Positions 1 to 9,035 of a DNA stretch of 64,000 nucleotides are shown here, piece after piece (positions within the stretch are counted from its first letter, which is position 1; every line of letters begins with the position of its first letter). Location of the stretch: positions 114,473-178,472 of the forward strand of contig NZ_QJKD01000014.1 of the NCBI RefSeq assembly GCF_003201875.1, read 5' to 3'. Under the pieces are notes generated by a model that made no database searches, was not told the origin of the DNA, and saw only the letters and a list, made by a program, of their open reading frames with translations. A program made the translations under genes and the position numbers. This DNA is from Hungatella effluvii (GTDB lineage Bacteria > Bacillota > Clostridia > Lachnospirales > Lachnospiraceae).

Positions 1-1220
1 AAGATGTATGTGTCGGAAGACTCGTAATCCCAGTAATATTCATCTTCATCGTCCATTTTCGCGCTTCCGTAGTCCACCCAGTATTCCATATTCGTCAGGG
101 AGACTGCCACGGATTCCAGATCCGACTGCTTCGGAATGTACTTGTCGTAGCCAAATAAGTCAAAGCGGAACCCACAGAATATCAGTGCCGCGGCAAGTGC
201 ACACACCGCCATGGAAATCCTGCTGGAGAACAGCTTCCGGAAATCAAAGTGGTAAATGATTTCGATTATACAGTGCGACAGCAGCAGGCCGCAGATCAGT
301 CCAAACACCGCCCATCCGATACTGTCATGCAGATACCAGAAGAACAGTCCACCACAGAGTGCGGAGAGGATTACAATCGGAATGCGGATAATTGGCTGGC
401 TTACCTTAAACGCCATAGCCTTTCCGGCCGCCTCCGAACCTCTCACACGGTAAAGCAGAACTGCTGCCGCCGTTACCGCCGCGATGACGAGAATCACCGC
501 ACAGATCCTTAATACAAGGCTTCCGCTCTTCGCCCCATCCATAAATGCCGAATAGTTGCTGATATACAGCGTCAGCGCAGAGCATTTATCGATAAGCCTG
601 TATGTAATACTGCTTCCGCCGTTATAGCTGGTCTTAAAGAATTCCTGATACAGGGCATCCAGAAGCAGGAGCAGCGCCGGAAAATACAGATGGAACACGC
701 CGGTTCCCAGGATTCCAACCAGAATATTGCCGGTCATTACCATGGCCAGCACGGTCACGGAATACAGCATAATGAAGTGAAGCAGAAGGAAGCCAAACGC
801 CCCCAATGCCTCTGGAACAATATCCCCGGGGACGATTCCATTCACCAGGGCAACCAGTAAGCCCAGCAGTAAATTGACCGCATATGTAGAAAACAGGATC
901 AGCACACCGTCCAGAAAATTCACAAAAAACAGCTTTTCACGCCTTACAGGAAGCGAGTGGTAGAAATCCACCTTTTTTCTGGAATGCAGCCAGGAAAAAC
1001 TGGTCACGCCCAGGATCAGCGACAGCAGCACGATAATTACTGCTAAGAATCCATTGTTAAAGCCGAGGATCGACCGGGCGCCATACATCAGACCGTAGTA
1101 CGTTTCCTCCATGTTTCTGCTGCCGCTGAGACTCAAAGCCGTAGCCACCGGCAGTGCAAAAAAGAAGGTTAAAAAGGTGAGAGCCACCGCCCAGAGGCGC
1201 CGCTTCAAGTCCTCTTTCAT
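1..1220 (-). CDS. ABC-2 type transporter permease (C-terminus cut by window edge)
   Basis: Open reading frame from an ATG at 1220 running off the left edge, about 406 codons visible. It begins MKEDLKRRLWAV and is rich in hydrophobic segments, the first two near residues 10-30 and 55-75. A soluble stretch follows the second segment with the motif HSLPVRREKLF, which I associate with Lachnospiraceae ABC-2 permeases of the DUF6449/YtrC-like kind. It starts 4 nt after the stop of the ATPase gene and is the third gene of the GntR-ATPase-permease operon. It should form the membrane channel for that ATPase. The substrate cannot be deduced. The visible C-terminal part becomes hydrophilic and probably extracellular. 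Confidence 0.8.
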   Translation of the reverse strand, partial: MKEDLKRRLWAVALTFLTFFFALPVATALSLSGSRNMEETYYGLMYGARSILGFNNGFLAVIIVLLSLILGVTSFSWLHSRKKVDFYHSLPVRREKLFFVNFLDGVLILFSTYAVNLLLGLLVALVNGIVPGDIVPEALGAFGFLLLHFIMLYSVTVLAMVMTGNILVGILGTGVFHLYFPALLLLLDALYQEFFKTSYNGGSSITYRLIDKCSALTLYISNYSAFMDGAKSGSLVLRICAVILVIAAVTAAAVLLYRVRGSEAAGKAMAFKVSQPIIRIPIVILSALCGGLFFWYLHDSIGWAVFGLICGLLLSHCIIEIIYHFDFRKLFSSRISMAVCALAAALIFCGFRFDLFGYDKYIPKQSDLESVAVSLTNMEYWVDYGSAKMDDEDEYYWDYESSDTYI

Positions 1221-1224
1221 CAGA

Positions 1225-2124
1225 TTAAAGAATAAGTTTTTTGATGTCATATCCTGCCACCTCCGTCTCACTGATAAATATCTCTTCCAGGGACAATGGA
1301 ATAATCTCATAAAATACCGGACTATAGGACTCCATCACAGATTCCGCCTCTTCCCGGCTTCCTCTCACGGTGATGGTTATAAGCTTTCCTCTCCGCTCCG
1401 TCTTAAGCCGGTCGAATGCCACTAAATCATCCGCGTCCATTCCCTCTCTCAATACGCACTGAATCTTATGAATATTGAGTTTCATATCATCCAAATCCTT
1501 GGACAGCAGGATTCCTCCCTTGTGAAGGAGTCCCACATGGTCACAGATATCCTCCAGCTCCCGCAGATTATGGGAAGCAATAATAGGAGTCAGATTCCGC
1601 TCCGATATGTCGCCTGCAAATATGCTCTTCACCGCCTGCCTCATCACAGGGTCCAGGCCGTCAAACGTCTCGTCACAGAATAAGTAATCCGTATTCGCAC
1701 AGATTCCGCAGATCACAGACAGCTGCTTCTTCATACCCTTGGAAAATGTATTGACCTTTCTCCTGCCGTTTAATTCGAAACCGGACAGCAGCTTGTGAAA
1801 TCTAGTCTTATCAAACTTCGGATAGACACGTCTGTAGAACTCCATCATCTCCAGCGGAGTCGCATTGCTGAAAAAATACTGTTCATCCGATATGTAGAAG
1901 AACCGCTGCTTGACGTCCTCCCTCTCGAATACATTCTTCCCATCGATCGTGACGCTTCCCTCATCGGGTTTTAAAACGCCGCTCATCATCCTTAAAAATG
2001 TGCTCTTCCCCGCCCCGTTCGTCCCGATTAAACCGAACACGGAGGCGTCCTTAATCTCTGCATTAATATGATCCACGGCAATCATATCATCAAACCGTTT
2101 CGTCAGATTCTCCGCTTTTATCAC
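1225..2124 (-). CDS. ABC transporter ATP-binding protein, YtrB-like
   Basis: 299-aa ATPase that powers the adjacent ABC-2 permease. The Walker A motif GTNGAGKST lies at residues 34-42 and a Walker B region LFCDETFDGLD near 150. The signature loop is FSKGMKKQLS instead of LSGGQ, a common variant in drug/bacteriocin-type ABC-2 exporters. About 90 extra C-terminal residues follow the nucleotide-binding fold. The start overlaps the end of the GntR regulator gene by 35 nt, so the two are likely translationally coupled. Known GntR (YtrA family)/ABC operons respond to cell-wall stress or export antimicrobial compounds. That role is inference here. Confidence 0.9.
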   Translation of the reverse strand: MIKAENLTKRFDDMIAVDHINAEIKDASVFGLIGTNGAGKSTFLRMMSGVLKPDEGSVTIDGKNVFEREDVKQRFFYISDEQYFFSNATPLEMMEFYRRVYPKFDKTRFHKLLSGFELNGRRKVNTFSKGMKKQLSVICGICANTDYLFCDETFDGLDPVMRQAVKSIFAGDISERNLTPIIASHNLRELEDICDHVGLLHKGGILLSKDLDDMKLNIHKIQCVLREGMDADDLVAFDRLKTERRGKLITITVRGSREEAESVMESYSPVFYEIIPLSLEEIFISETEVAGYDIKKLIL

Positions 2125-2515
2125 GCTGCTCTTCCTCCCTTACCATAGATTTTTGTCCCTTCCAGTCCTCGGCGACCCAGCAGTGAACCTTATCTTCCGT
2201 CACCCCTGCGTTCCTCGCCTCACCGAGCCAGCCGCCCAGCTCTTTCCGCAGCTCGCTCACCTTTAAAGCCCTGATGGAACTCGTATCCGATACGAAGCTT
2301 CCACGCCCCTTTACGGAATAAATAAAGCCGCGTCGTTCCAGTTCCGCGTAAGCCCGCTGTATCGTGTTGGGATTAATGGACAAATCCGTGGCCAGACTCC
2401 TGACCGACGGAAGCTGGCTGTCCTGTTCCAGAACACCGCATATCATCAGGTCCTGCAGTTTTTCCACGACCTGCTCGTAAATCGGTCTGCGGTCTTTGTA
2501 ATCCAGCAGAATCAT
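2090..2515 (-). CDS. GntR family transcriptional regulator, YtrA subfamily
   Basis: 141 aa when started at the ATG at 2515, which follows an AGGAGGTG ribosome binding site by 4 nt. An upstream in-frame ATG at 2584 would lie inside the promoter and is rejected. The N-terminal winged helix (PIYEQVVEKLQDLMICGVL... then SINPNTIQRAYAELERRGFIYSVKGRGSFV) is classic GntR. Only a short helical C-terminal tail follows, as in the YtrA subfamily. First gene of the operon with the ABC ATPase and permease. It probably represses its own promoter through the palindrome directly upstream. Confidence 0.92.
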   Translation of the reverse strand: MILLDYKDRRPIYEQVVEKLQDLMICGVLEQDSQLPSVRSLATDLSINPNTIQRAYAELERRGFIYSVKGRGSFVSDTSSIRALKVSELRKELGGWLGEARNAGVTEDKVHCWVAEDWKGQKSMVREEEQRDKSGESDETV

Positions 2516-2531
2516 ATGGCACCTCCTATAC

Positions 2532-2584
2532 TGTATTAATACATCTAATACACATAGTATACACAAACACCCCCGGTTTGTCAA
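2532..2584 (-). promoter_or_regulatory. Promoter and operator of the GntR-ABC operon
   Basis: On the minus strand, TTGACA (2579-2584) is 17 nt from TATACT (2556-2561), a near-consensus sigma-A promoter. Just downstream, at 2532-2543, is the perfect 12-bp palindrome TGTATTAATACA, placed where a bound GntR protein would block transcription. The -35 box also sits in the middle of an inverted repeat (CCGGTT TGTC AACCGG, about 2574-2589). Confidence 0.8.
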
Positions 2585-2621
2585 CCGGAGGTGCTAAAAA
2601 AACAGTAACAGGAGTCATCCA

Positions 2622-3521
2622 TTAATTTCGTCTGTCTTCCACTATAAGAATCCTGATCGCATCCTGAGAATTGTTCCAGTTAAACACATAGAGTGTATAG
2701 GAGACATTTCCCCTGATATAGATATTGGAGGTCAGAAGCGGGCTTCCTGCAAACGCCGAGCTGTTGGAGACGGAAACCGTATAATATCCGGCCGGCAGAT
2801 ATCGGAAGCTGGTCACTTCGCGGTAATTCACGTTGCGGAAGGTAACCGCGCCGCCGTTCAGCGTGACGTTGACGCTGCGGTTCGTATTGGATAAGTTGCA
2901 TACGCGGAAGCATCCTGTATTCGCTCCGCCGTTGCAGTTCATATCCGTGATCTCCATTAAGTCCAGACCGGTATTCGTATTGATGATGGCTACGGTAACT
3001 GCGCCGTTTAACGGTACGTTGATCTGCTTCTGGATGTAGACATAGCCGTTCTGTCCCGATACGGTGACGGTCTGCATGCCGGCGGATACGCGGCCGTACT
3101 GGCTGACCTCCGCGTTGTCCAGACCGTTTACCACCATCTGATTGTTGATGTAAATTATGAATGGATTATAACCGGCGGCGGCATTTAAGAACCGTACGAC
3201 GCCGTACTGAGTGGTATTGCAGAAGTAACAGGGAATGATCGGTCTTGGGAACACGGTGATAATCGAACCCCAGATCCCATTGTTCGGTCTCTCGGGAAAC
3301 GTTGGAATTGGTCCGCCCTCTCCCGGGTTTGGCAGCGGAATCACCGGAGTCTGACTCTCGTCAAAATCTGGAATCGGCCCGCCTTCGCCTGGATTCGGCA
3401 GCGGAGCTACCGGGAAATTACTCTCGTCTTCTCCATCCGGCACCGGTCCGCCCTCGCCTGGGTTTGGCAGCGGAATCACGGGTGTATCTGCATCATTCTG
3501 CATATAAGATAAAGTGTCCAT
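2622..3521 (-). CDS. DUF4397-domain protein with PNPGEGGP tandem repeats
   Basis: 299 aa, start preceded by GAGGGG. Residues about 14-85 contain three tandem copies of a 22-23 residue unit with the core P-V-I/A-P-L-P-N-P-G-E-G-G-P-V/I-P, separated by acidic spacers. After a hydrophobic stretch, residues about 105-299 resemble two DUF4397 immunoglobulin-like beta domains (VRFLNAAAGYNPF..., then a related half beginning CFRVCNLSNTNRSV). There is no signal peptide or LPXTG anchor, so export by the Sec route is not supported. Families like this in spore-formers may be spore-associated or surface-associated, which is inference. Monocistronic. Confidence 0.75.
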   Translation of the reverse strand: MDTLSYMQNDADTPVIPLPNPGEGGPVPDGEDESNFPVAPLPNPGEGGPIPDFDESQTPVIPLPNPGEGGPIPTFPERPNNGIWGSIITVFPRPIIPCYFCNTTQYGVVRFLNAAAGYNPFIIYINNQMVVNGLDNAEVSQYGRVSAGMQTVTVSGQNGYVYIQKQINVPLNGAVTVAIINTNTGLDLMEITDMNCNGGANTGCFRVCNLSNTNRSVNVTLNGGAVTFRNVNYREVTSFRYLPAGYYTVSVSNSSAFAGSPLLTSNIYIRGNVSYTLYVFNWNNSQDAIRILIVEDRRN

Positions 3522-3622
3522 ATTGCCCCTCTTTTATGTTTATTATACTTTAAGTTTATTCCACCTTATCTTCCCAGTGCCTGTACCGGAGCAAATTTAT
3601 CTTAAATTTTACAAAATATTTT

Positions 3623-5008
3623 CTAAGAGGCCGTAACCGCGTCCTCATTCTGATTATTCCTGCCCAAAAGCCTGCGCAGACGCCCCATCACATGGCGATA
3701 GGCCGGAAGCAGAAACAGATCCGCCGCCACCCAGGCGATGGGATTGGCAAAGCAAACAGCTGCGTATCCAAAGACCGGAACGAGACAGAATCCGACAAAG
3801 GACCGCGCCGCCATCTCACAGACTCCCGCGATGATGGCAAATTTCGAATAACCCAGTCCCTGAATCATGAATCTCACGATGTTGACGAGGGCTAATGGGA
3901 AATAGAACAGACTGTTGGCAACCAGAAACTGCTTCGTATTCGCTAAAATCTCCACTTCCCCCGCATCCACGAACAGCAGCGCCACCACATCGCTGAAGAG
4001 ATAGAGCCCGGCCAGCGCAATCACCGAATAGACAGCCCCGATGATAATACAGGACTTGATCCCCTTGTCGATACGGTCCAGCTTTCTGGCTCCAATATTC
4101 TGGCCTCCGTAGGTAGCCATGGTAGCCCCCATGGCGTCAAAGGGGCAGCAGAAAAACATACTGATCTTTCCTCCGGCCGTGACAGATGCGACCGCCACCG
4201 ACCCCAGGGAATTGACCGCTGTCTGTAAGATAACGCTTCCGATGGCTGTAATGGAATACTGAAGTCCCATGGGAATTCCCATGCCGCACAGCGTCATCAT
4301 GGCATTCTTATCCGGCTTCCACTCGTCCCCCTGCATCTTTAAAATCGCAAACTTCTTTCTCATGTAGAGCAGACAGAGAACGCCGGAGACGCCCTGGGAG
4401 ATCACCGTCGCCCATGCGGCTCCCGCCACGCCCATATGCAGGACGAGAATCGTAAAGAAATCCAGGAAAATATTCATAATCGAGGAAACCAGCAGGAAGT
4501 AAAGCGGCGTGGTGCTGTCCCCCAGAGACCGGATAATTCCGGACAGAATGTTATAAAGGTATGTAGCCGGTATTCCCAAAAATATAATAAAAATGTAGGA
4601 GTACGCCCCGTCGATAATGTCCGCCGGCGTATTCATCCAGATAAGGATATTCCGGCACAGCACACAGACCACGGCTGTCATCACGACCGCAAAGATCAGA
4701 GCCAGCCAGCCTCCGTTGGCGACAAACCGCCGGAGCGCGACCTCATTCTTCTCTCCAAACTTCTGTGCCACCGGAATTGCAAAGCCGCTGCACACACCGA
4801 CGCAGAACCCGATAATCATAAAATTGATCGAGCCGGTGGATCCCACCGCGGCCAGCGCGTTCACGCCCAGATACTTTCCAACGATAATGGTATCAACCAT
4901 ATTATACAGCTGCTGAAACAGCAGACCGAACAGCATGGGAATCAAAAAGCTCAATATAAGCTTCATCGGTGAGCCGGTTGTCATATCCTTTGTCTGCTTC
5001 TTTGCCAT
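3623..5008 (-). CDS. MATE family multidrug/metabolite efflux transporter
   Basis: 461 aa, the usual MATE length, with about 12 membrane helices. The N-terminus reads TTGSPMKLILSFLIPMLFGLLFQQLYNMVDTIIVGKYLG, the classic start of clostridial MATE proteins, and the second half repeats the fold. It should exchange Na+ or H+ for drugs or metabolites across the cytoplasmic membrane. It is preceded by a GTGAGGA ribosome binding site and stands alone between the DUF4397 gene and the pyruvate:ferredoxin oxidoreductase gene. The substrate cannot be predicted. Confidence 0.93.
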   Translation of the reverse strand: MAKKQTKDMTTGSPMKLILSFLIPMLFGLLFQQLYNMVDTIIVGKYLGVNALAAVGSTGSINFMIIGFCVGVCSGFAIPVAQKFGEKNEVALRRFVANGGWLALIFAVVMTAVVCVLCRNILIWMNTPADIIDGAYSYIFIIFLGIPATYLYNILSGIIRSLGDSTTPLYFLLVSSIMNIFLDFFTILVLHMGVAGAAWATVISQGVSGVLCLLYMRKKFAILKMQGDEWKPDKNAMMTLCGMGIPMGLQYSITAIGSVILQTAVNSLGSVAVASVTAGGKISMFFCCPFDAMGATMATYGGQNIGARKLDRIDKGIKSCIIIGAVYSVIALAGLYLFSDVVALLFVDAGEVEILANTKQFLVANSLFYFPLALVNIVRFMIQGLGYSKFAIIAGVCEMAARSFVGFCLVPVFGYAAVCFANPIAWVAADLFLLPAYRHVMGRLRRLLGRNNQNEDAVTAS

Positions 5009-5216
5009 CGTTTTCTGTCCTCACTTGTTTATTCAGATTTTCTGTTCACTGCACCACAAAATCATGATGCTACATCAACATAATTTACACGCAGTGCGAA
5101 GAATTTGCAAGCGATTTTTTTCCATTTTACCCCGTATTTTCCCATTTTCGTGAAATTTATCACATTACACAAAATATCCCCCGGATCCGCCCAAAATATA
5201 GGACTTCTTTCGTGTC

Positions 5217-5246
5217 AAAAAAACGCCCGGGCATATCGCCCGGGCG
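5217..5246 (-). terminator. Rho-independent terminator of the nifJ gene
   Basis: On the minus strand, a 9-bp GC stem (CGCCCGGGC / GCCCGGGCG, loop of 5) is followed by seven T residues. It lies 15 nt after the stop codon of the oxidoreductase gene. Confidence 0.9.
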
Positions 5247-5260
5247 CAGTCCTTCAAATC

Positions 5261-8200
5261 TTATTTATCACCATACAGTGTAACAAGCTTTGTCAGATAA
5301 TCATATCTTTCCTTCGCATCTGCCTCGTTCTTAGCGAACAGATCAGCTGCTCTCTCAGGATTCTTCATAGCTAAGGAAGCGTAACGAACCTCGCCCTTTA
5401 AGAATTCCTGATAATCTCCTGTCGGAGCCTTGCTGTCCAGAGAGAATTTCTTCTCAGCAGCCGGGTTGAAACGGAAGTTATTCCAGTATCCACACTCAAC
5501 AGCCAGTTTCTCTTCTGTCTGAGCCTTGCTCATGCCCTTCTTGATACCATGGTTGATACATGGAGCGTAAGCAATGATTAAGGACGGTCCCGGATAAGCC
5601 TCTGCCTCTGCAATGGCCTTAACGGTCTGTGCATAGTCAGCACCCATGGAGATCTGTGCTACGTATACATAGCCATAGCTCATTGCGATGCTTGCAAGGT
5701 CTTTCTTCTTAACTTCCTTACCGCCGGCAGCGAACTGTGCAACAGCGCCTGTCTTGGTAGCCTTAGAAGCCTGTCCGCCTGTGTTGGAGTAAACTTCTGT
5801 ATCGTATACCATGATGTTGATATCCTTGCCGCTTGCAAGAACGTGGTCAACACCGCCGAATCCGATATCGTAAGCCCAGCCGTCACCACCGAATACCCAC
5901 TGGGATTTCTTTCCTAAGAAATCTTTGTCCTTCACGATGGCTTTGCATGTCTCACAGTCACAGCCTTCTAATGCAGCAACTAACTTATCGGTTGCAACAC
6001 CGTTGGTTGCGCCGCATGTAAAGGTATCTAAATATTCCTTGCATGCTGCTTTTACTTCCTCAGAAGCTGCTTCAGAGTTCATAACGGACTCAACTTTTGC
6101 CTTTAAGCCGTCTCTGATCGCGTTCTGAGCTAATAACATACCGTAACCGAACTCAGCGTTATCCTCGAATAAGGAGTTGGACCATGCAGGACCCTGTCCC
6201 TTTTCGTTTACTGTGTAAGGTGTGGACGGTGAAGAGTTGCCCCAGATAGAAGAACATCCGGTTGCGTTAGCGATGTACATTCTGTCACCGAATAACTGGG
6301 TAATTAATTTTGCGTAAGGAGTCTCGCCACAGCCCGCACATGCGCCTGAGAATTCAAGTAATGGCTGTTTGAACTGGCTTCCCTTAACGGTGGTAGGTTT
6401 AAATTTGTCGATAACTTCCTGCTTGATCGGAAGAGTCTGACCGAAGTCATATACCTTCTGAGATTCAGCGTAGTTTGCTTCCATGTTGACCATGGTAAGA
6501 GCCTTCTCGCCCTTCTTGCCAGGACATACGTTCGCACAGGAGCCGCATCCGGTACAGTCAAGAGCGGATACTGTCATGGAGAACTTGTAGCCAGGCATGC
6601 CTGTCATATCAAGCATCTTTGTTCCTTCTGGAGCCTGTGCAGCCTCTTCAGCTGTCATGGCAACCGGACGGATTACTGCATGAGGACAAACGTATGCACA
6701 GAAGTTACACTGGATACAGTTGTCTGGATTCCAGTTAGGAATATTTACAGCGATACCACGTTTCTCATACGCGGAAGAACCGGATGGTGTGGAACCGTCT
6801 ACATACTCTGTAAATGCGGATACTGGCAGGGAATCGCCCTCCTGAGCGCTGACCTTAGCCTGAATGTTGTTAACGAAGTCTACAACATCCTTGCGGCCGC
6901 TGGCTGCGTGAGTCATGTCAAGGCCTTCGTCTGTGCAGGACTTCCAGCTCTCCGGAACCTCTACCTTAACAACGCCCTTGGCGCCTGCGTCGATAGCTGC
7001 CCAGTTCTTCATAACAACGTCTTCGCCCTTACGTCCGTAGGTAGCCTTTGCAGCTGCCTTCATCAGTTCGTTTGCCTTCTCAGCAGGAATGATTCCTGTC
7101 AGCTCGAAGAATGCGGACTGTAAGATCGTGTTGATTCGTGTCGGGCCCATGCCTGTCTCGATACCGATCTTCACACCGTCGATGGTGTAGAAGTTGATGT
7201 TGTGGTCAGCGATAAACTGCTTAACCTGTCCCGGTAAATGTTTCTCAAGGCCTTCTGCATCCCATGGGCAGTTCAGTAAGAAGGTACCGCCGTCAACCAA
7301 TTCCTGAACCATGTTGTACTTGCGTACATAGGACGGATTGTGACATGCTACGAAGTTTGCCTTATGAATTAAATAGGTAGATTTGATCGGTGTATGTCCG
7401 AAACGTAAGTGGGACATGGTAACGCCGCCGGACTTCTTGGAGTCATAATCAAAGTAAGCCTGAGCGTACATATCTGTGTTGTCACCGATGATCTTGATGG
7501 AGTTCTTGTTAGCACCTACCGTACCGTCGGCGCCAAGACCCCAGAACTTACAGTTGGTTGTTCCTTCTGGAGTAGTAACCAGCGGAGCACCTGTCTCAAG
7601 AGATAAATGAGTAACATCATCGATAATGCCGATGGTAAAAGGTGTCTTTGTCTCGTTATCGAATACAGCAACGATCTGAGCCGGTGTTGTATCCTTGGAG
7701 CCTAAGCCGTAACGTCCGGTTAATATCTTAACCTGATCGAACTTGGTTCCTCTTAAAGCTGCCACTACGTCTAAGTATAACGGCTCGCCAAGGGATCCAG
7801 GCTCTTTTGTTCTGTCTAATACGGAAATCGTCTTAACAGTATCCGGGATTGCTTCAACAAGAGCGTCTGCGCAGAATGGTCTGTAAAGACGAACTTTAAC
7901 AACACCAACCTTATGTCCCCGTGCTACCATGTAGTCGATGGTCTCTTCGATTGTATCGTTTACGGAACCCATGGATACGATTACGTGCTCTGCATCCGGA
8001 GCGCCGTAGTAGTTGAACAGCTTATAATCGGTACCGATCTTAGCATTGACCTTGTCCATGTATTTCTGAACGATAGCCGGTAATGCTTCGTAATATGGAT
8101 TACATGCTTCTCTTGCCTGGAAGAAGATATCCGGGTTCTGAGCAGAACCTCTCTGGCAGGGATGGTTTGGATTTAATGCATGACGACGGAACTCGTCCAC

Positions 8201-8797
8201 TGAGTCCATGTCAACCATCTCTTTTAAATCTTCGTAATCCCAGGTCTCCACCTTCTGGATCTCATGAGATGTACGGAAACCGTCAAAGAAGTTGATGAAC
8301 GGAACTTTTCCTTCAAGAGCTGCCATATGTGCAACAGGAGTTAAATCCATAACTTCCTGAACGCTGGATTCGCATAACATTGCGCAGCCGGTCTGACGGC
8401 ATGCGTATACGTCGGAGTGGTCACCAAAGATTGATAAAGCATGGCTTGCAACTGCACGTGCGGAAACGTTGAATACACCCGGTAACTGCTCGCCTGCGAT
8501 TTTATAAAGGTTCGGGATCATTAATAACAGACCCTGGGATGCGGTGTAGGTGGTGGTCAGCGCACCTGCAGATAAGGATCCGTGAACAGCACCTGCTGCA
8601 CCTGCCTCAGACTGCATCTCTGTAATCTGTACTGTATGACCGAAGATATTGGTTCTTCCGTCGGTTGCCCATTCATCTGAAGCTTCCGCCATAGGTGAGG
8701 ATGGGGTAATCGGATAGATAGCCGCTACATCAGTAAATGCGTAAGATGCATGTGCTGCTGCGTGGTTTCCATCCATGGTTTTCATTTTTCTTGCCAT
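5261..8797 (-). CDS. nifJ: Pyruvate:ferredoxin (flavodoxin) oxidoreductase
   Basis: 1178 aa, the normal length for the fused single-chain enzyme. It oxidises pyruvate with CoA to acetyl-CoA and CO2 and reduces ferredoxin, the central step of clostridial fermentation. The N-terminal domain shows YPITPSSPMAE. Two 4Fe-4S ferredoxin motifs occur around residues 690-770 (CIQCNFCAYVCPHA and CTGCGSCANVCPG). The C-terminal thiamine-diphosphate domain has CAGCGETPY and GGDGWAYDIGFGG. An AGGAGG ribosome binding site precedes the ATG. It has its own strong promoter and terminator. Confidence 0.97.
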   Translation of the reverse strand: MARKMKTMDGNHAAAHASYAFTDVAAIYPITPSSPMAEASDEWATDGRTNIFGHTVQITEMQSEAGAAGAVHGSLSAGALTTTYTASQGLLLMIPNLYKIAGEQLPGVFNVSARAVASHALSIFGDHSDVYACRQTGCAMLCESSVQEVMDLTPVAHMAALEGKVPFINFFDGFRTSHEIQKVETWDYEDLKEMVDMDSVDEFRRHALNPNHPCQRGSAQNPDIFFQAREACNPYYEALPAIVQKYMDKVNAKIGTDYKLFNYYGAPDAEHVIVSMGSVNDTIEETIDYMVARGHKVGVVKVRLYRPFCADALVEAIPDTVKTISVLDRTKEPGSLGEPLYLDVVAALRGTKFDQVKILTGRYGLGSKDTTPAQIVAVFDNETKTPFTIGIIDDVTHLSLETGAPLVTTPEGTTNCKFWGLGADGTVGANKNSIKIIGDNTDMYAQAYFDYDSKKSGGVTMSHLRFGHTPIKSTYLIHKANFVACHNPSYVRKYNMVQELVDGGTFLLNCPWDAEGLEKHLPGQVKQFIADHNINFYTIDGVKIGIETGMGPTRINTILQSAFFELTGIIPAEKANELMKAAAKATYGRKGEDVVMKNWAAIDAGAKGVVKVEVPESWKSCTDEGLDMTHAASGRKDVVDFVNNIQAKVSAQEGDSLPVSAFTEYVDGSTPSGSSAYEKRGIAVNIPNWNPDNCIQCNFCAYVCPHAVIRPVAMTAEEAAQAPEGTKMLDMTGMPGYKFSMTVSALDCTGCGSCANVCPGKKGEKALTMVNMEANYAESQKVYDFGQTLPIKQEVIDKFKPTTVKGSQFKQPLLEFSGACAGCGETPYAKLITQLFGDRMYIANATGCSSIWGNSSPSTPYTVNEKGQGPAWSNSLFEDNAEFGYGMLLAQNAIRDGLKAKVESVMNSEAASEEVKAACKEYLDTFTCGATNGVATDKLVAALEGCDCETCKAIVKDKDFLGKKSQWVFGGDGWAYDIGFGGVDHVLASGKDINIMVYDTEVYSNTGGQASKATKTGAVAQFAAGGKEVKKKDLASIAMSYGYVYVAQISMGADYAQTVKAIAEAEAYPGPSLIIAYAPCINHGIKKGMSKAQTEEKLAVECGYWNNFRFNPAAEKKFSLDSKAPTGDYQEFLKGEVRYASLAMKNPERAADLFAKNEADAKERYDYLTKLVTLYGDK

Positions 8798-8866
8798 TTT
8801 GATTTCCTCCTACAAATGTGAATATTGTATAGTTTGGTTCCCCGAAGGGATAGTGACCTGTTTACT

Positions 8867-8894
8867 ATTATAACAATTATTTAACAAATTGCAA
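8867..8894 (-). promoter_or_regulatory. nifJ promoter
   Basis: On the minus strand, TTGCAA (8889-8894) and a perfect TATAAT (8867-8872) are 16 nt apart, about 70 nt upstream of the start codon. Confidence 0.7.
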
Positions 8895-8992
8895 ATAAGA
8901 AAAATGGAAAATTACGTACTATTTTAGGAACAATTCCGCGAAACACCGGGAACTGCCCGCTGCAGGCGGCCGCCTGTCGTTTTTAGGCCAAG

Positions 8993-9023
8993 AAAAGGAC
9001 CGGATAAAATTTTTATCCGGTCC
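8993..9023 (-). terminator. Terminator of the VanW-family gene
   Basis: A perfect stem GGACCGGATAAAA / TTTTATCCGGTCC at 8997-9023 is followed on the minus strand by TTTTCTT. It lies 13 nt beyond the stop codon at 9036. Confidence 0.85.
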
Positions 9024-9035
9024 ATAAATCGCCCT

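Noticed and set aside
3300..3490. Regularly spaced repeats resembling a CRISPR array
   Set aside because: They are three in-frame coding repeats (PNPGEGGP) of the DUF4397 protein; spacers are also coding and related.
4436..4972. 178-codon plus-strand frame inside the MATE gene
   Set aside because: Shadow frame rich in Arg/His/Gln; the MATE protein is unmistakable on the other strand.
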